DNA of 35,487 bases from Methanocella_A sp964548585 (lineage in GTDB: Archaea; Halobacteriota; Methanocellia; Methanocellales; Methanocellaceae): positions 1 through 35,487 of the forward strand of contig CAZJRS010000032.1 of assembly GCA_964548585.1 (NCBI GenBank), read 5' to 3'. This document shows positions 21,759-30,667 of the stretch, in pieces. The notes beneath the pieces were generated by a model. That model did no database searches and was not told the origin of the DNA. It saw only the letters and a list, made by a program, of their open reading frames with translations. Both the position numbers and the translations under genes were made by a program. Position 1 is the first letter of the stretch, and every line of letters begins with the position of its first letter.

Positions 21759-22916
21759 ATGATTGCTACTTCGACGTTCTACGAGTCAGTAGAAATTCAG
21801 CAGCGTTTTATCAAACAGCTAGGAGAGATTAGCTCAGATAAGATCGCAGAGTTCGTCAGCCTGCTCATCGGATTTTTCCTGGACAGTCAGGAAACCAAGC
21901 TGATATACGGCATCGCCGAAGGCCGCAGTGCACTGGCGCTGTACGATTTCCTCCAGCAGTCATCCAGGTACGAAAACATCACACCACTGACATTAGATGA
22001 CCCTATCCGCCGGTACATCGACCCGGAAAAGAACAACCTGATCATAGCCGCCACTGGCTCGGGGGAGACTAAAAGTGTCATAAGATACCTCGAAGACGCT
22101 TTCCACATGCAGGTTCCCGTGGTGCTGATCACCGCCAATGTAAAATCCAGGGCCTATGAGATGGTGACGAATTACGACAACGGCTATGCATTCATTTTGG
22201 AGCCGCTGAAAGAGATCGATCGAAAAAGCCTTGCCGCCCTCGGATCAGAGTTCGAGCTGAAGCTGGCCGTCTTTCTCAATGCACTCATCCCTGAGCTCTA
22301 TCACCATGACCGGGGAGATATCCACCGGTACTACCAACAGATCGATCATTTTGCCAGCAACGCTGCGCTTCTGAAAAACATCGAGTCGGACCATCTCGGA
22401 GACTGGATAGACCGGCTTCTGAACCGGCGGGGGAACTACATAGTGGACGGCGTCGGCCGGTCCGGGTTCGCCGCAAAGGCGTTCGGCATGCGGCTGACCC
22501 ATCTTGGCCGGAACGTGTTCATGAGAGACGGCCCCACGACACCAGCGTTCCTCCGGGGCGACGCCTACATCCCGTTAAGTGGCAGCGGTAACACCCGAGA
22601 GATCATCGAAGGCGTGGTCAAAGCCAAGCTCCACGGCGCAGACGTATTCCCCATCATGATCAACATCGACTCCAGACTATCCAGCCTCATGGACTCCTGG
22701 GGATACACAAAAAACGTCATGTACCTGCCCATATCGCTGGAAGACATCAGCCTCTACTGGGAACAGGATATGAGCAAGATCATGGCGACCAAGTCAGTCC
22801 AGACCAGACCGTCAATATCAGAGATCAATACTTATGTGTTCACCAACGCCATCGTAGCCCAGTCCATGGATATACTAGGCATCAGCGAACAGTACCTGAA
22901 GCGTATACATGTGTGA
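21759..22916 (+). CDS. Double SIS (sugar isomerase) domain protein
   Basis: The 385-residue protein has two tandem SIS folds. The first (about residues 25-170) has KLIYGIAEGRSALALYDF and the Ser/Thr-rich loop ATGSGETKSVIRYL; the second (about 200-370) has NYIVDGVGRSGFAAKAFGMRLTHLG and IPLSGSGNTREIIEGV, both typical of phosphosugar binding and isomerisation. The second is the more like 6-phospho-3-hexuloisomerase, the enzyme that with hexulose-phosphate synthase links formaldehyde and pentose metabolism in archaea, but a phosphosugar-sensing role is equally possible. A TTG one codon upstream (21756) is not preferred because the TATA spacing suits ATG 21759. Confidence 0.86.
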   Translation: MIATSTFYESVEIQQRFIKQLGEISSDKIAEFVSLLIGFFLDSQETKLIYGIAEGRSALALYDFLQQSSRYENITPLTLDDPIRRYIDPEKNNLIIAATGSGETKSVIRYLEDAFHMQVPVVLITANVKSRAYEMVTNYDNGYAFILEPLKEIDRKSLAALGSEFELKLAVFLNALIPELYHHDRGDIHRYYQQIDHFASNAALLKNIESDHLGDWIDRLLNRRGNYIVDGVGRSGFAAKAFGMRLTHLGRNVFMRDGPTTPAFLRGDAYIPLSGSGNTREIIEGVVKAKLHGADVFPIMINIDSRLSSLMDSWGYTKNVMYLPISLEDISLYWEQDMSKIMATKSVQTRPSISEINTYVFTNAIVAQSMDILGISEQYLKRIHV

Positions 22917-23209
22917 TATCTCGTAAGGGCGTTATTTAAAGGCGGATAAGGGTAGGCTAGTTTTACAGCATGAACAGCAGCCGAATCTTTCAGTAAGCAT
23001 CTGTAAGAAAATATTTAACGTGAATCGCCGGTTTTTATGGTATTAATAATAATTTGAGAGTAAGTGAACCCGACTATTAGCCCTTATTAACAACAATAAA
23101 CAAAGTATAAATGTTAGTATAGGACTTGATTGAAAAAGGAATTAGACATCAAGCGCTTGTGAAAAAGCAATGCGACCAGTGAACTCAGTCGAAGGCGGAG
23201 GAGCAGGAT
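22917..23209 (+). promoter_or_regulatory. Intergenic region and promoter of the GH3 gene
   Basis: About 290 nt without a gene. AAGTATAAATG (23103-23113) is a TATA candidate, leaving about 70 nt of leader that ends with GGAGGAGCAGGAT before ATG 23210. The part to 23100 is AT-rich with no recognisable feature. Confidence 0.5.
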
Positions 23210-25648
23210 ATGAAAGAAAGCATAAAAAAGTTAATAGCCAGCATGACGCTGGAAGAGAAAGCGTCGCTTTGCTCCGGGCTTGACCTGTTCCACCTGAAGG
23301 GTATCGAGCGGCTTGGGATCCCTTCAATCAGCTTAAGTGACGGTCCTCATGGACTACGGATCGAAACATCAGGCCAGAACAACCCCGAGTTTGACCGGTG
23401 TATCCATACCACATCTTTTCCCACCGCGTCAGCCACGGCTAGCTCATGGGACCGCAACCTGATGTTTGAAGTAGGCCGTGCTCTTGGGGCCGAGTGTCTC
23501 CACGAAGATGTGGCAGTAATTCTCGGACCGGGGGTAAACATCAAGCGATCTCCGAGGTGCGGGAGAAATTTTGAGTACATCTCTGAGGATCCGTACCTGA
23601 CTGGAGAGCTGGCTTCCAGCCTGATCGAGGGAGTGCAGACGATCGGAGTAGGCACCTCGCTGAAGCACTTTGCCGCTAACAACCAGGAATACAGGCGTAT
23701 GACGATTGACGCCATCATAGACGAGCGAACGCTGAGAGAAATTTACCTGGCCGGCTTCGAGCTGGCGGTAAAAAAAGCTCACCCCTGGACAGTCATGTGC
23801 TCGTATAACCAGGTCAACGGGACGTTTACCAGCGAGAACGAGTATTTGTTAACCCGCATTTTGAGAGAGGAATGGGGTCACAAGGGCCCGGTCATTTCGG
23901 ACTGGGGTGCATGCGACGACAGGGTTGCAGGCCTACAAGCAGGGCTGGACCTCGAGATGCCATCCAGTGCCGGGGTGAACGATGTTAAGATCGTCAAGGC
24001 AGTTCGAAGCGGTACCCTGGACGAAGCGGTGCTGGATCAAACGCTGGAACGGTTGCTAGAGCTAATTGATACGGCCACGGAAAACCGGCAGCCGGATTAC
24101 GATTACAACGTGACATCGCACCACATAATAGCCCGGCAGGCCGCGGCTGAATCAATGGTGATGCTGAAGAACGAAGACGGGATTCTGCCCTTGAAAATGG
24201 GCGAGAAAATTGCCGTCATCGGAGCGTTTGCCATCCACCCCAGGTACCGGGGAGGAGGTAGTTCCCAGGTCAACCCATGCCGGCTGGAAAAAGCTTACTG
24301 CGAACTGATCAAGTATACATCATCGATCGCATTTTCCAAGGGATACGACCAAAAAACCGACGTTCCGGACGAGACGTTGATCCGGAATGCCTGCGCTGCC
24401 GCAATGGGTGCAGATGTGGCAGTCATCTTTGTAGGACTACCTGAAAGCTACGAGTCGGAAGGCCTGGACCGGGAACATTTACAGTTACCAGAGAGCCATA
24501 ACGCACTAATCAGCCGGGTGGCTGAAGCGAATCCCAACACCGTGGTAGTCCTGTCTAACGGCGCCCCGGTCGAGATGCCCTGGATCAGCGAGGTGAAGGC
24601 GATCCTGGAAGGATATTTAGGTGGTCAGGGATGCGGCGGCGCGGCAGCAGACGTGCTCTTTGGCATGGTTAACCCGTCGGGCAAACTGGCAGAGACCTTC
24701 GCCTTGAAAATGCAGGATTACCCCTCAGCCAGATACTTCCCGGGAGGCCCGAAAACAGTGGAGTACAGGGAAGGCATCTACGTCGGCTACCGGTATTTTG
24801 ATACCGCGAAAAAAGCAGTCCTGTTCCCGTTCGGTTACGGGCTGAGCTACACGACCTTTACCTATTCAGACCTGACCATAGATAGCAAGCGAATCAGGGA
24901 CGACCAGGAAATAAAAGTCACCATCACCATAAAAAATACAGGCACAGAAGCAGGCGCCGAAGTAGTCCAGATCTATGTCAAAGACGTGGAATCCACGATC
25001 TTCCGCCCGGAAAAAGAGCTGAAGGGTTTCGATAAAGTATTCCTGCAGCCGGGAGAAGAAACCCAGGTCGAGTTCAGGCTGAACAAACGGTCTTTTGCCT
25101 ATTACAACGTCGGCATCGCAGACTGGCACGTCGAAAGCGGAGCCTTCGAGATACTGGTCGGAGCCTCGAGCGCAGACATCCGGGCAAGGGATACGGTATG
25201 GGTAGAAACAACAAAACCCGATGTAGCCGTCCCGGATTTACGCCAGACCGCACCCATATATTACAACATACCAGCCGGTGAACTGGAGATCGATGATCAG
25301 TCGTTCAAGACACTGTACGGCCGAGAACTGCCACAAAACTGGCGACTGCCCGGCGAAGCCTACACGATCAACTCCACGCTGGGCGACATAAAAGACAATT
25401 TTTTTGGGAAACTATTCTACGACATCATCCAGGGCAATACCCACAAGACCATCCTCGAAAACGAAGAAGGCGAACCCCAGAAAATCCTGACAGCAAGCAT
25501 GATCGACGACCTGCCATTACGCAGTTTACCCATGTTCAGCAACAGATTCATCACCGAAGGAACAGTAGACGGACTACTCCTGATGATGAACAAAAGACCC
25601 ATCAAAGGACTCGTCCGGCTAAGCGCTGCACTCCTAAAGATCGGTTGA
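23210..25648 (+). CDS. GH3 beta-glucosidase-type glycoside hydrolase (812 aa)
   Basis: A large family 3 glycoside hydrolase in canonical order. The N-terminal TIM barrel has SLKHFAANNQEYRRM (Lys152-His153, a substrate-binding pair) and VISDWGACDD, whose Asp231 is the expected nucleophile. The second alpha/beta domain follows, then a fibronectin III-like domain (VTITIKNTGTEAGAEVVQIYVKD). A C-terminal extension (about residues 690-812) closes with GLLLMMNKRPIKGLVRLS, a tail I associate with clostridial and Bacteroidetes GH3 enzymes. No signal peptide is visible, so it is cytosolic. Such an enzyme is out of place in a methanogen, and transfer from bacteria is likely. Substrates would be beta-glucosides or oligosaccharides. 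Confidence 0.93.
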   Translation: MKESIKKLIASMTLEEKASLCSGLDLFHLKGIERLGIPSISLSDGPHGLRIETSGQNNPEFDRCIHTTSFPTASATASSWDRNLMFEVGRALGAECLHEDVAVILGPGVNIKRSPRCGRNFEYISEDPYLTGELASSLIEGVQTIGVGTSLKHFAANNQEYRRMTIDAIIDERTLREIYLAGFELAVKKAHPWTVMCSYNQVNGTFTSENEYLLTRILREEWGHKGPVISDWGACDDRVAGLQAGLDLEMPSSAGVNDVKIVKAVRSGTLDEAVLDQTLERLLELIDTATENRQPDYDYNVTSHHIIARQAAAESMVMLKNEDGILPLKMGEKIAVIGAFAIHPRYRGGGSSQVNPCRLEKAYCELIKYTSSIAFSKGYDQKTDVPDETLIRNACAAAMGADVAVIFVGLPESYESEGLDREHLQLPESHNALISRVAEANPNTVVVLSNGAPVEMPWISEVKAILEGYLGGQGCGGAAADVLFGMVNPSGKLAETFALKMQDYPSARYFPGGPKTVEYREGIYVGYRYFDTAKKAVLFPFGYGLSYTTFTYSDLTIDSKRIRDDQEIKVTITIKNTGTEAGAEVVQIYVKDVESTIFRPEKELKGFDKVFLQPGEETQVEFRLNKRSFAYYNVGIADWHVESGAFEILVGASSADIRARDTVWVETTKPDVAVPDLRQTAPIYYNIPAGELEIDDQSFKTLYGRELPQNWRLPGEAYTINSTLGDIKDNFFGKLFYDIIQGNTHKTILENEEGEPQKILTASMIDDLPLRSLPMFSNRFITEGTVDGLLLMMNKRPIKGLVRLSAALLKIG

Positions 25649-25675
25649 AATATTAACACAATGACGATCTATCAA

Positions 25676-25971
25676 CTACAACGACACAACGACAACCCAT
25701 CAACCACAACGACACAACGACACAACGACTTTATTTTTATAAACGATTAATTGTATGTTATTGAATTCTAGTCGCCGTGCCGCCGTGCCGTTGTGGTTTT
25801 TGGTAATCGCCGTGCCGCCGTGCCGTTGTGGTTTTTGGTAATCGCCGTGCCGCCGTGCCGTNNNNNNNNNNNNNNNNNNNNNNNNNNNNNNNNNNNNNNN
25901 NNNNNNNNNNNNNNNNNNNNNNNNNNNNNNNNNNNNNNNNNNNNNNNNNNNNNNNNNNNNNTGTGGTTAGT
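25676..25971. repeat. Inverted minisatellite, copy 2, with 35-bp direct repeats
   Basis: The left arm (about 25676-25730) has CACAACGA units as in copy 1. An AT-rich centre follows to 25772. The right arm has a 35-nt unit (CGCCGTGCCGCCGTGCCG, then TTGTGG-TTTTTGGTAAT) beginning at 25773, 25808 and 25843, running into the N gap and ending GTGGTTAG at about 25971. Again the left arm carries CGA and the right arm CGG. It lies between convergent genes. Confidence 0.88.
25862..25961. other. Assembly gap of exactly 100 N
   Basis: The run of 100 ambiguous bases is a standard placeholder of unknown size. It falls inside the 35-bp tandem repeats, which explains the assembly failure; the true number of repeat copies is unknown. 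Confidence 0.99.
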
Positions 25972-26000
25972 AAGGTGGTGGGGGGAGTCTTTCAAGGTTG

Positions 26001-27818
26001 TCAAAGCATGCTCTTCGCTATCGCGAATTCGCCGCTGACAACAGCCTGTAATTCTTTCACTATTCGGAGGGACTCCTTGAGCCCGTCTCTATCCTTTTTA
26101 GATAGGAGAAAAGGCTGTACGTATTCGTTGCTGACGATGCCTTTTTTGATGTTGTGTACATAGCCCAGCATCATGACGCGGGTTAGCTGGTCGTAGGCGA
26201 ACATGAACCGTTTGAACTGGGTGGCGTCGATGACGCCCCGGTCTTCGAGCTTCCACAGGCGGTCGGCGACGTTTGTACGGCTGATGGCGTGCCGGGCTGC
26301 CAGGGCTTTGACGGAACCGCTGAAGATCCGGAAGCCGTACTTTTTGATGTTGAACGCATCCTCGGCATCTCCGAAGTACTCGATCTTCAGGGAGTCGCCT
26401 TCGAGGCCAACTTCGCCTTTGACTGCGGAGATAGCCAGTTCTAGTGCATAGTAGGGGTCCATGTGCAGGCGGTTGTGAAGTGTCCGCAGGAACCGGTGGG
26501 CGAGAGGGCGATCTCCGAAGACGTAGCGGGCGTCCATGATCACGGACCGTTCGTAGCTGTTGTCGAGGTGGGAGATCAGCTCGCCGGTGGTGCCCCTCCA
26601 CTTGGAATTGCTGGCCATCATGTTACCTTTACAACGGTCAAAACCGCCGGCAGCCAGTCCTTCGACGAGTGCCTCGGAAAAAGCCTTGAAGTAAGTTCGC
26701 CCGTCCTCGTCTACCTCGTCGTCGATGACCAGGATCGTATCCTGGTCTGACTCGACAGACATCTCGCCTCTGCCGAAGCTGCCGGTCGCTAGCAGCGCAA
26801 ACCTGAACCGGGGATGCCCGGCTTTTTCGGCCATCTGATCCTGTACCAGCTCTGCCATGCGACAGGTCATTGCGTCCCGGCAGGAGGAGACAATGTGGTT
26901 GATCATGCTGCCTGTGCCGCCCGTTTGTAACATGCTCTCGGATAGCTCGATCATGTCGCTGTTAATGTGTAGCAGATCCCTGGCCGTTTTTGCTTCCCGG
27001 ATGCGCTTGATCAGCACATTCAGGCGAAAGTAGGGGCCGGTCTCCGATGCCAGACCCTGGATGTACTTCACGCTCTTGATTCCTTCCGCCAGCGTCCGCT
27101 GCTCTAGCACCAGCGGGCATTCCCAGCCATTGATCGCTTCGTAGATCCTGCCCCAGTTCACCTTACCTTCGCCGATGGCGAGGTGCTCGTCAGTGTAACC
27201 GAAGTTATCGTGGGCATGCACTTCGATGATGTATTCGTGTTTTGCCAGATAGTCCTCGATATTGCCGGTCAGCTGGGCGTGGCCGATGTCGAAGGTGATC
27301 CCAAGGTTACCACGGTCGACGCCTTTGAGGATGGATTCCATCTCCCGGAAAGTCTTACCCACCATGTGGCGTTCGTTCATCGCGTTTTCTACGCCCACAA
27401 GGATGTCGTGTTGCCCCGCACGGTCGCAGATCTTTCCCAAGCTCAGGATGTTGTTCTCCACCGCCCTGTCCAGACTGCTACCGCCAAACTGGGCATAGCC
27501 CGTGTGAAGCGTGACAATATCTACATAATCGGCCAGGTCATCGATGATCGTTACGAGAAGATCGGTGCTACTCTCCCTGACGTACTGGTAGATGCTCGCA
27601 ATGTTGAGATTCTTGTAGGGCAGGTGGGCGGTCAGACAGAGGTTCGTGGTGGCCGAGACCTCGTCGATCATATTCAGCGTCTGCTCATCCAGCGACTCCC
27701 GCTCTGAAAAGAAGATCTCTACGCAGCTAAAGCCATGGTCTTCCAGCGACTGGATCGAGCGAACGTCGCTCTCGGATTGGAGCTTGTGAGAAAAGGACAG
27801 CCTCAAGGCAATGCCCAC
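26001..27818 (-). CDS. TIM-barrel (sugar isomerase/endonuclease IV-like) fused to DUF294-type nucleotidyltransferase
   Basis: A 605-residue two-part protein. Residues 1 to about 265 form a xylose isomerase-like TIM barrel, with ITFDIGHAQ and VEVHAHDNFG-like strands (FDIGHAQLTGN, IIEVHAHDNFGYTDE) carrying metal ligands. From about residue 275 the second part has helices, then the nucleotidyltransferase motif GSFGRGE (about 347-353) and D-x-D (DQD, about 359-361), followed by a helical substrate-binding region as in GlnD/DUF294 proteins. Such nucleotidyltransferase halves normally pair with CBS domains; the pairing with a TIM barrel is unusual. GTG 27818 is the start, with a TATA candidate (GATATATG, near 27849-27857). 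Confidence 0.85.
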   Translation of the reverse strand: MGIALRLSFSHKLQSESDVRSIQSLEDHGFSCVEIFFSERESLDEQTLNMIDEVSATTNLCLTAHLPYKNLNIASIYQYVRESSTDLLVTIIDDLADYVDIVTLHTGYAQFGGSSLDRAVENNILSLGKICDRAGQHDILVGVENAMNERHMVGKTFREMESILKGVDRGNLGITFDIGHAQLTGNIEDYLAKHEYIIEVHAHDNFGYTDEHLAIGEGKVNWGRIYEAINGWECPLVLEQRTLAEGIKSVKYIQGLASETGPYFRLNVLIKRIREAKTARDLLHINSDMIELSESMLQTGGTGSMINHIVSSCRDAMTCRMAELVQDQMAEKAGHPRFRFALLATGSFGRGEMSVESDQDTILVIDDEVDEDGRTYFKAFSEALVEGLAAGGFDRCKGNMMASNSKWRGTTGELISHLDNSYERSVIMDARYVFGDRPLAHRFLRTLHNRLHMDPYYALELAISAVKGEVGLEGDSLKIEYFGDAEDAFNIKKYGFRIFSGSVKALAARHAISRTNVADRLWKLEDRGVIDATQFKRFMFAYDQLTRVMMLGYVHNIKKGIVSNEYVQPFLLSKKDRDGLKESLRIVKELQAVVSGEFAIAKSML

Positions 27819-27884
27819 CTGATTAACGAAGTAATATCAGGCCGCTGGCATATATCTTTTCGTGTTTACGAAAGAGAAGGCTGG

Positions 27885-28985
27885 TTAGAGCCTTCTCAAC
27901 CCGAACCACAGGCCGCCGAGTAAAGCTGCGCCCAACAGGACCGCGATAAGCATCGCGACCAGTTTCAGGTCTTCCGGCACCACCGGCTGGTCAACCACCA
28001 GGGTTATTGGCGGGTACTCGAGATAGTTGCGCGACGGGTTCACCTGTACCTTGACAGGCTTAGATTCCAGGCTACCGTCAGCACCTTTATACACGGCGTA
28101 CGCCATGTATTCCCCCACGGGGACTTCAAAGACAAAACCCCTGCTACCGCCGGACTCAGATGTCTTTAAGGACAGGTGTCTTTTATCGTTGGTGAGATGA
28201 ATATCACCGGTCACCGGATACGCGCTACTGTCCGTGATGATTCCCCAGATATAGCCTGTTGTTGATTCGGGGTAATCGTATAGCCGGGCGTCCCCCTCGT
28301 TGATCTGGACAAATTCGGAATCGGTGGCGTACCAGATCGTATTTTGCAGGAGTGTCTGGTATATCCTCCCGTCTGTCCGGTAGATCACCTGGATCTTACA
28401 CCCGGGAGCTGAGGCAGCTACGTTGGAGAAGTTGAAATTGCCGTTTTCTCCGCTGGTGGTGGCTGCGATCTCGTTGTAGATACCGTCGTACAGGTGAACC
28501 TCTGCGCCGGGCAGTGGCTTGCCATTGGCATCAGTCACTTTGCCCATGACGGTAAACACCTGCTGCGGCCGGGTACTCTCGGGCAGTGGCGGGTAGCTGG
28601 CGAGACTGGTCTCTTCACTACTGATGTTGATCAGGGAGACATTGGCCGAGTACCAGGTGGCAGGCGACTTTGTGAGATTATATGCCTTTCCGTCCCGGAC
28701 ATAGGATACGATCACCTTGATATAGCCCGTTCCTCGATCATCCGCATTCTGGAATGTGAAAGCCCCGACGCTATCACTAGTATTCCGGGCGATCTCGAGG
28801 TATGAAGCGTCCACCAGGGAAACAGTTGCCCCTGGTAAAGGAACTCCGGTTGAATCGGTAACCTGTCCGGTGACCGTGTTTACAATGGCCGTATCGGCCA
28901 GCGCCGGGCTGGCGAATAAAGCAATTGCCATAAATGCGATTAGTGAACAAACGAATAATATTTTAGCCCTCATGAAATCACGCAT
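27885..28985 (-). CDS. Surface protein with three carboxypeptidase regulatory-like domains
   Basis: A 366-residue exported protein. The N-terminus has a signal peptide (AKILFVCSLIAFMAIALFASPALA). Three related beta domains follow: the first two start VTGQVTDSTGVPLPGATV and VMGKVTDANGKPLPGAEV, the third is a diverged GIITDSSAYPVTG. This is the carboxypeptidase regulatory-like, or Ig-like, fold. The C-terminus has one transmembrane helix (about residues 341-362) and a basic end, so it is anchored in the cell surface. ATG 28985 lies about 25 nt from a TATA box (29003-29012), which suggests a leaderless transcript; an upstream extension to 29036 is therefore rejected. It may be an adhesin or S-layer accessory. 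Confidence 0.82.
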   Translation of the reverse strand: MRDFMRAKILFVCSLIAFMAIALFASPALADTAIVNTVTGQVTDSTGVPLPGATVSLVDASYLEIARNTSDSVGAFTFQNADDRGTGYIKVIVSYVRDGKAYNLTKSPATWYSANVSLINISSEETSLASYPPLPESTRPQQVFTVMGKVTDANGKPLPGAEVHLYDGIYNEIAATTSGENGNFNFSNVAASAPGCKIQVIYRTDGRIYQTLLQNTIWYATDSEFVQINEGDARLYDYPESTTGYIWGIITDSSAYPVTGDIHLTNDKRHLSLKTSESGGSRGFVFEVPVGEYMAYAVYKGADGSLESKPVKVQVNPSRNYLEYPPITLVVDQPVVPEDLKLVAMLIAVLLGAALLGGLWFGLRRL

Positions 28986-29002
28986 TAATAGAATTGGTCT
29001 AC

Positions 29003-29012
29003 GATATATATC
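29003..29012 (-). promoter_or_regulatory. TATA box of the surface-protein gene
   Basis: GATATATATC is centred about 23 nt upstream of ATG 28985 on the minus strand. It is itself a palindrome. Confidence 0.5.
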
Positions 29013-29179
29013 ACTTCTCTCACCAACGGTAAACAATGAATTTAATTTAGTGTGCTGAATTCAGAGCACGGGTGACAAATATCTATAACCCATATCTTAA
29101 AAAATTAGTTTTTCAGCCCGGGTTTGGGCATACATAGGAAGGTATTTATTAGCACACCCGGTGATTATGATTGACGGCA

Positions 29180-29590
29180 ATGGCAGAAATGTACGACTCC
29201 GACACGATAGCCAAGATTGAACTCATCAACAGAAAAGTCGAAGAGATCAACCAGCGCAGGATGTATATCCATACCACACGGGTGGAAGATGATCTGGACT
29301 GCCAGGAGCTCGAGACATATATTCAAACGCTAAACCTGACCCCGGAACAGCGCAATCTGGTCGAGAGGCACAACCAGAATGGCCAGAAGCCGGCGATAAG
29401 TAAGAAGATTATTTATTTTGCCCTCATGGCAGCAGGGGTCCTTATCCAGTTCTACATCGGCTACGAGATCTACCGCCTCACAGCCAAAGGCGCGCTCGAA
29501 ACTTTCGAGCTCATATATATGGCCGCGCTGATCGGCTTTTTCGCGTTCAACATGTTTCAGCTGCTCCGGTATCTGCGGGTCGTGCGGTGA
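29180..29590 (+). CDS. Two-pass membrane protein with helical N-domain (136 aa)
   Basis: No family is recognised. The N-terminal half (about residues 1-70) is charged and helical (TIAKIELINRKVEEINQRR), then there are two hydrophobic helices (IIYFALMAAGVLIQFYIGY and FELIYMAALIGFFAFNMF) separated by a short loop. The topology suggests a cytosolic N-terminal domain. ATG 29180 is used; an in-frame TTG three codons upstream (29171) is possible. A TATA-like GGTATTTATT (29141-29150) gives a near-leaderless message. It is divergent from the surface-protein gene. Confidence 0.68.
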   Translation: MAEMYDSDTIAKIELINRKVEEINQRRMYIHTTRVEDDLDCQELETYIQTLNLTPEQRNLVERHNQNGQKPAISKKIIYFALMAAGVLIQFYIGYEIYRLTAKGALETFELIYMAALIGFFAFNMFQLLRYLRVVR

Positions 29591-29662
29591 GCGAAGCAAC
29601 GATAAATATTTAATTAGGGTACGACAACTTTTCCTAAACTGCTACAGCGGAGTGTAGCACTG

Positions 29663-30667
29663 GTGAACCGCATGGATGAGATTATTGCGCCCATCGTCGA
29701 CGAGCTAAACCGGGCGCTTGGAGTTGACAGGGAAATTTTACAGCGTGAGCTGACGCTTCTTATCATCGAATACAAAGTTCCCCCCGAAGAAGCGAAGAGA
29801 TCGCTGCTTAAGAAGCATAAGCGATCGATCGTGACCGAGCGGCTGAGGCGGGATCAGGATACTTTAACATTACCAGCGGTGCAGTCGGTTCCGGCAACTG
29901 AGCCGCCTAAATCACTCAAAGACCTGCGTGTGGGGGATGTCGGCATCACAGTCATCGTAAACGTGATCAGCCCCGAGTACAGGGACATCTCGACACCGAG
30001 GGGCAACACGGCCGTGATTAGTGGCATGCTTGAAGACGAGACCGCAAAGCTGCACTTTACTGCATGGGTGGACCTGCCGGTGCTTTTCGAGCTCAAGTCA
30101 CTTGTGGCAAAGGATGTCTACGTGAAGAGTTTCCACGGGATGCCCAGCGTCAACATCAACGAAAAAACCGTGCTGGAAACGTATGCCGGAGTGGTTCCGG
30201 CATATTCCAGACGACGCCATACTCTGAAGGATCTGTGTGATACGGATGGTGCCTATGACGTCGAAACAGAAGGCGATGTGCTCTCGCTTCGGCCGGGGTC
30301 GGGACTCATCGAGCGCTGCCCGACCTGCAGCCGGGTTATGCAAAAAGGCCAGTGTAGAGCCCATGGTCGTATGGAAGGCTTGCCCGACCTGCGGATCAAG
30401 GCAGTCCTGGACGATGGCACCGGCTCGATGATCTGTGTCCTGGACCGGATGCTGACGGAAAAGCTGACCGGAATTACACTGGATGACCTGCAAAGCGAGC
30501 CGGATAAGGCCGGAGGTCGTATCAACGCTGCCATGATTGGTAAACCGATGGTAGTCAGAGGTAATGTGACAAGCGGCGATTTCGGCATGATCTTCGTGGC
30601 ATCCGAGGCTGAATGGCCGACAGACAGCATAGCTGAACTGGCTAAAAGACTGCTGGGGGATGTCTGA
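29663..30667 (+). CDS. Replication protein A-type OB-fold single-strand DNA-binding protein (large)
   Basis: The 334-residue protein begins with a helical region, then one OB fold (SLKDLRVGDVGITVIVNVISPEYRDI to KDVYVKSFHGMPSVNINEKT), and after about residue 190 a zinc-binding part (CPTCSRVMQKGQCRAHG, giving four ligands including His) within a second OB-like domain. This is the plan of euryarchaeal RPA subunits, which coat single-stranded DNA in replication and repair. GTG 29663 is taken; ATG 29672 (MDEIIAPIV) is an alternative. Its TGA overlaps the next ATG by one base, so the two RPA genes are translationally coupled. Confidence 0.9.
   Translation: MNRMDEIIAPIVDELNRALGVDREILQRELTLLIIEYKVPPEEAKRSLLKKHKRSIVTERLRRDQDTLTLPAVQSVPATEPPKSLKDLRVGDVGITVIVNVISPEYRDISTPRGNTAVISGMLEDETAKLHFTAWVDLPVLFELKSLVAKDVYVKSFHGMPSVNINEKTVLETYAGVVPAYSRRRHTLKDLCDTDGAYDVETEGDVLSLRPGSGLIERCPTCSRVMQKGQCRAHGRMEGLPDLRIKAVLDDGTGSMICVLDRMLTEKLTGITLDDLQSEPDKAGGRINAAMIGKPMVVRGNVTSGDFGMIFVASEAEWPTDSIAELAKRLLGDV

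Noticed and set aside
25773..25861. CRISPR array from 35-bp direct repeats
   Set aside because: The repeats are contiguous with no unique spacers and belong to an inverted minisatellite also present at 3.9 kb; no cas gene is nearby.
25768..26163. Open frames running through the N gap
   Set aside because: They exist only because N codons cannot stop translation and because the repeats lack stops; they encode nothing recognisable.
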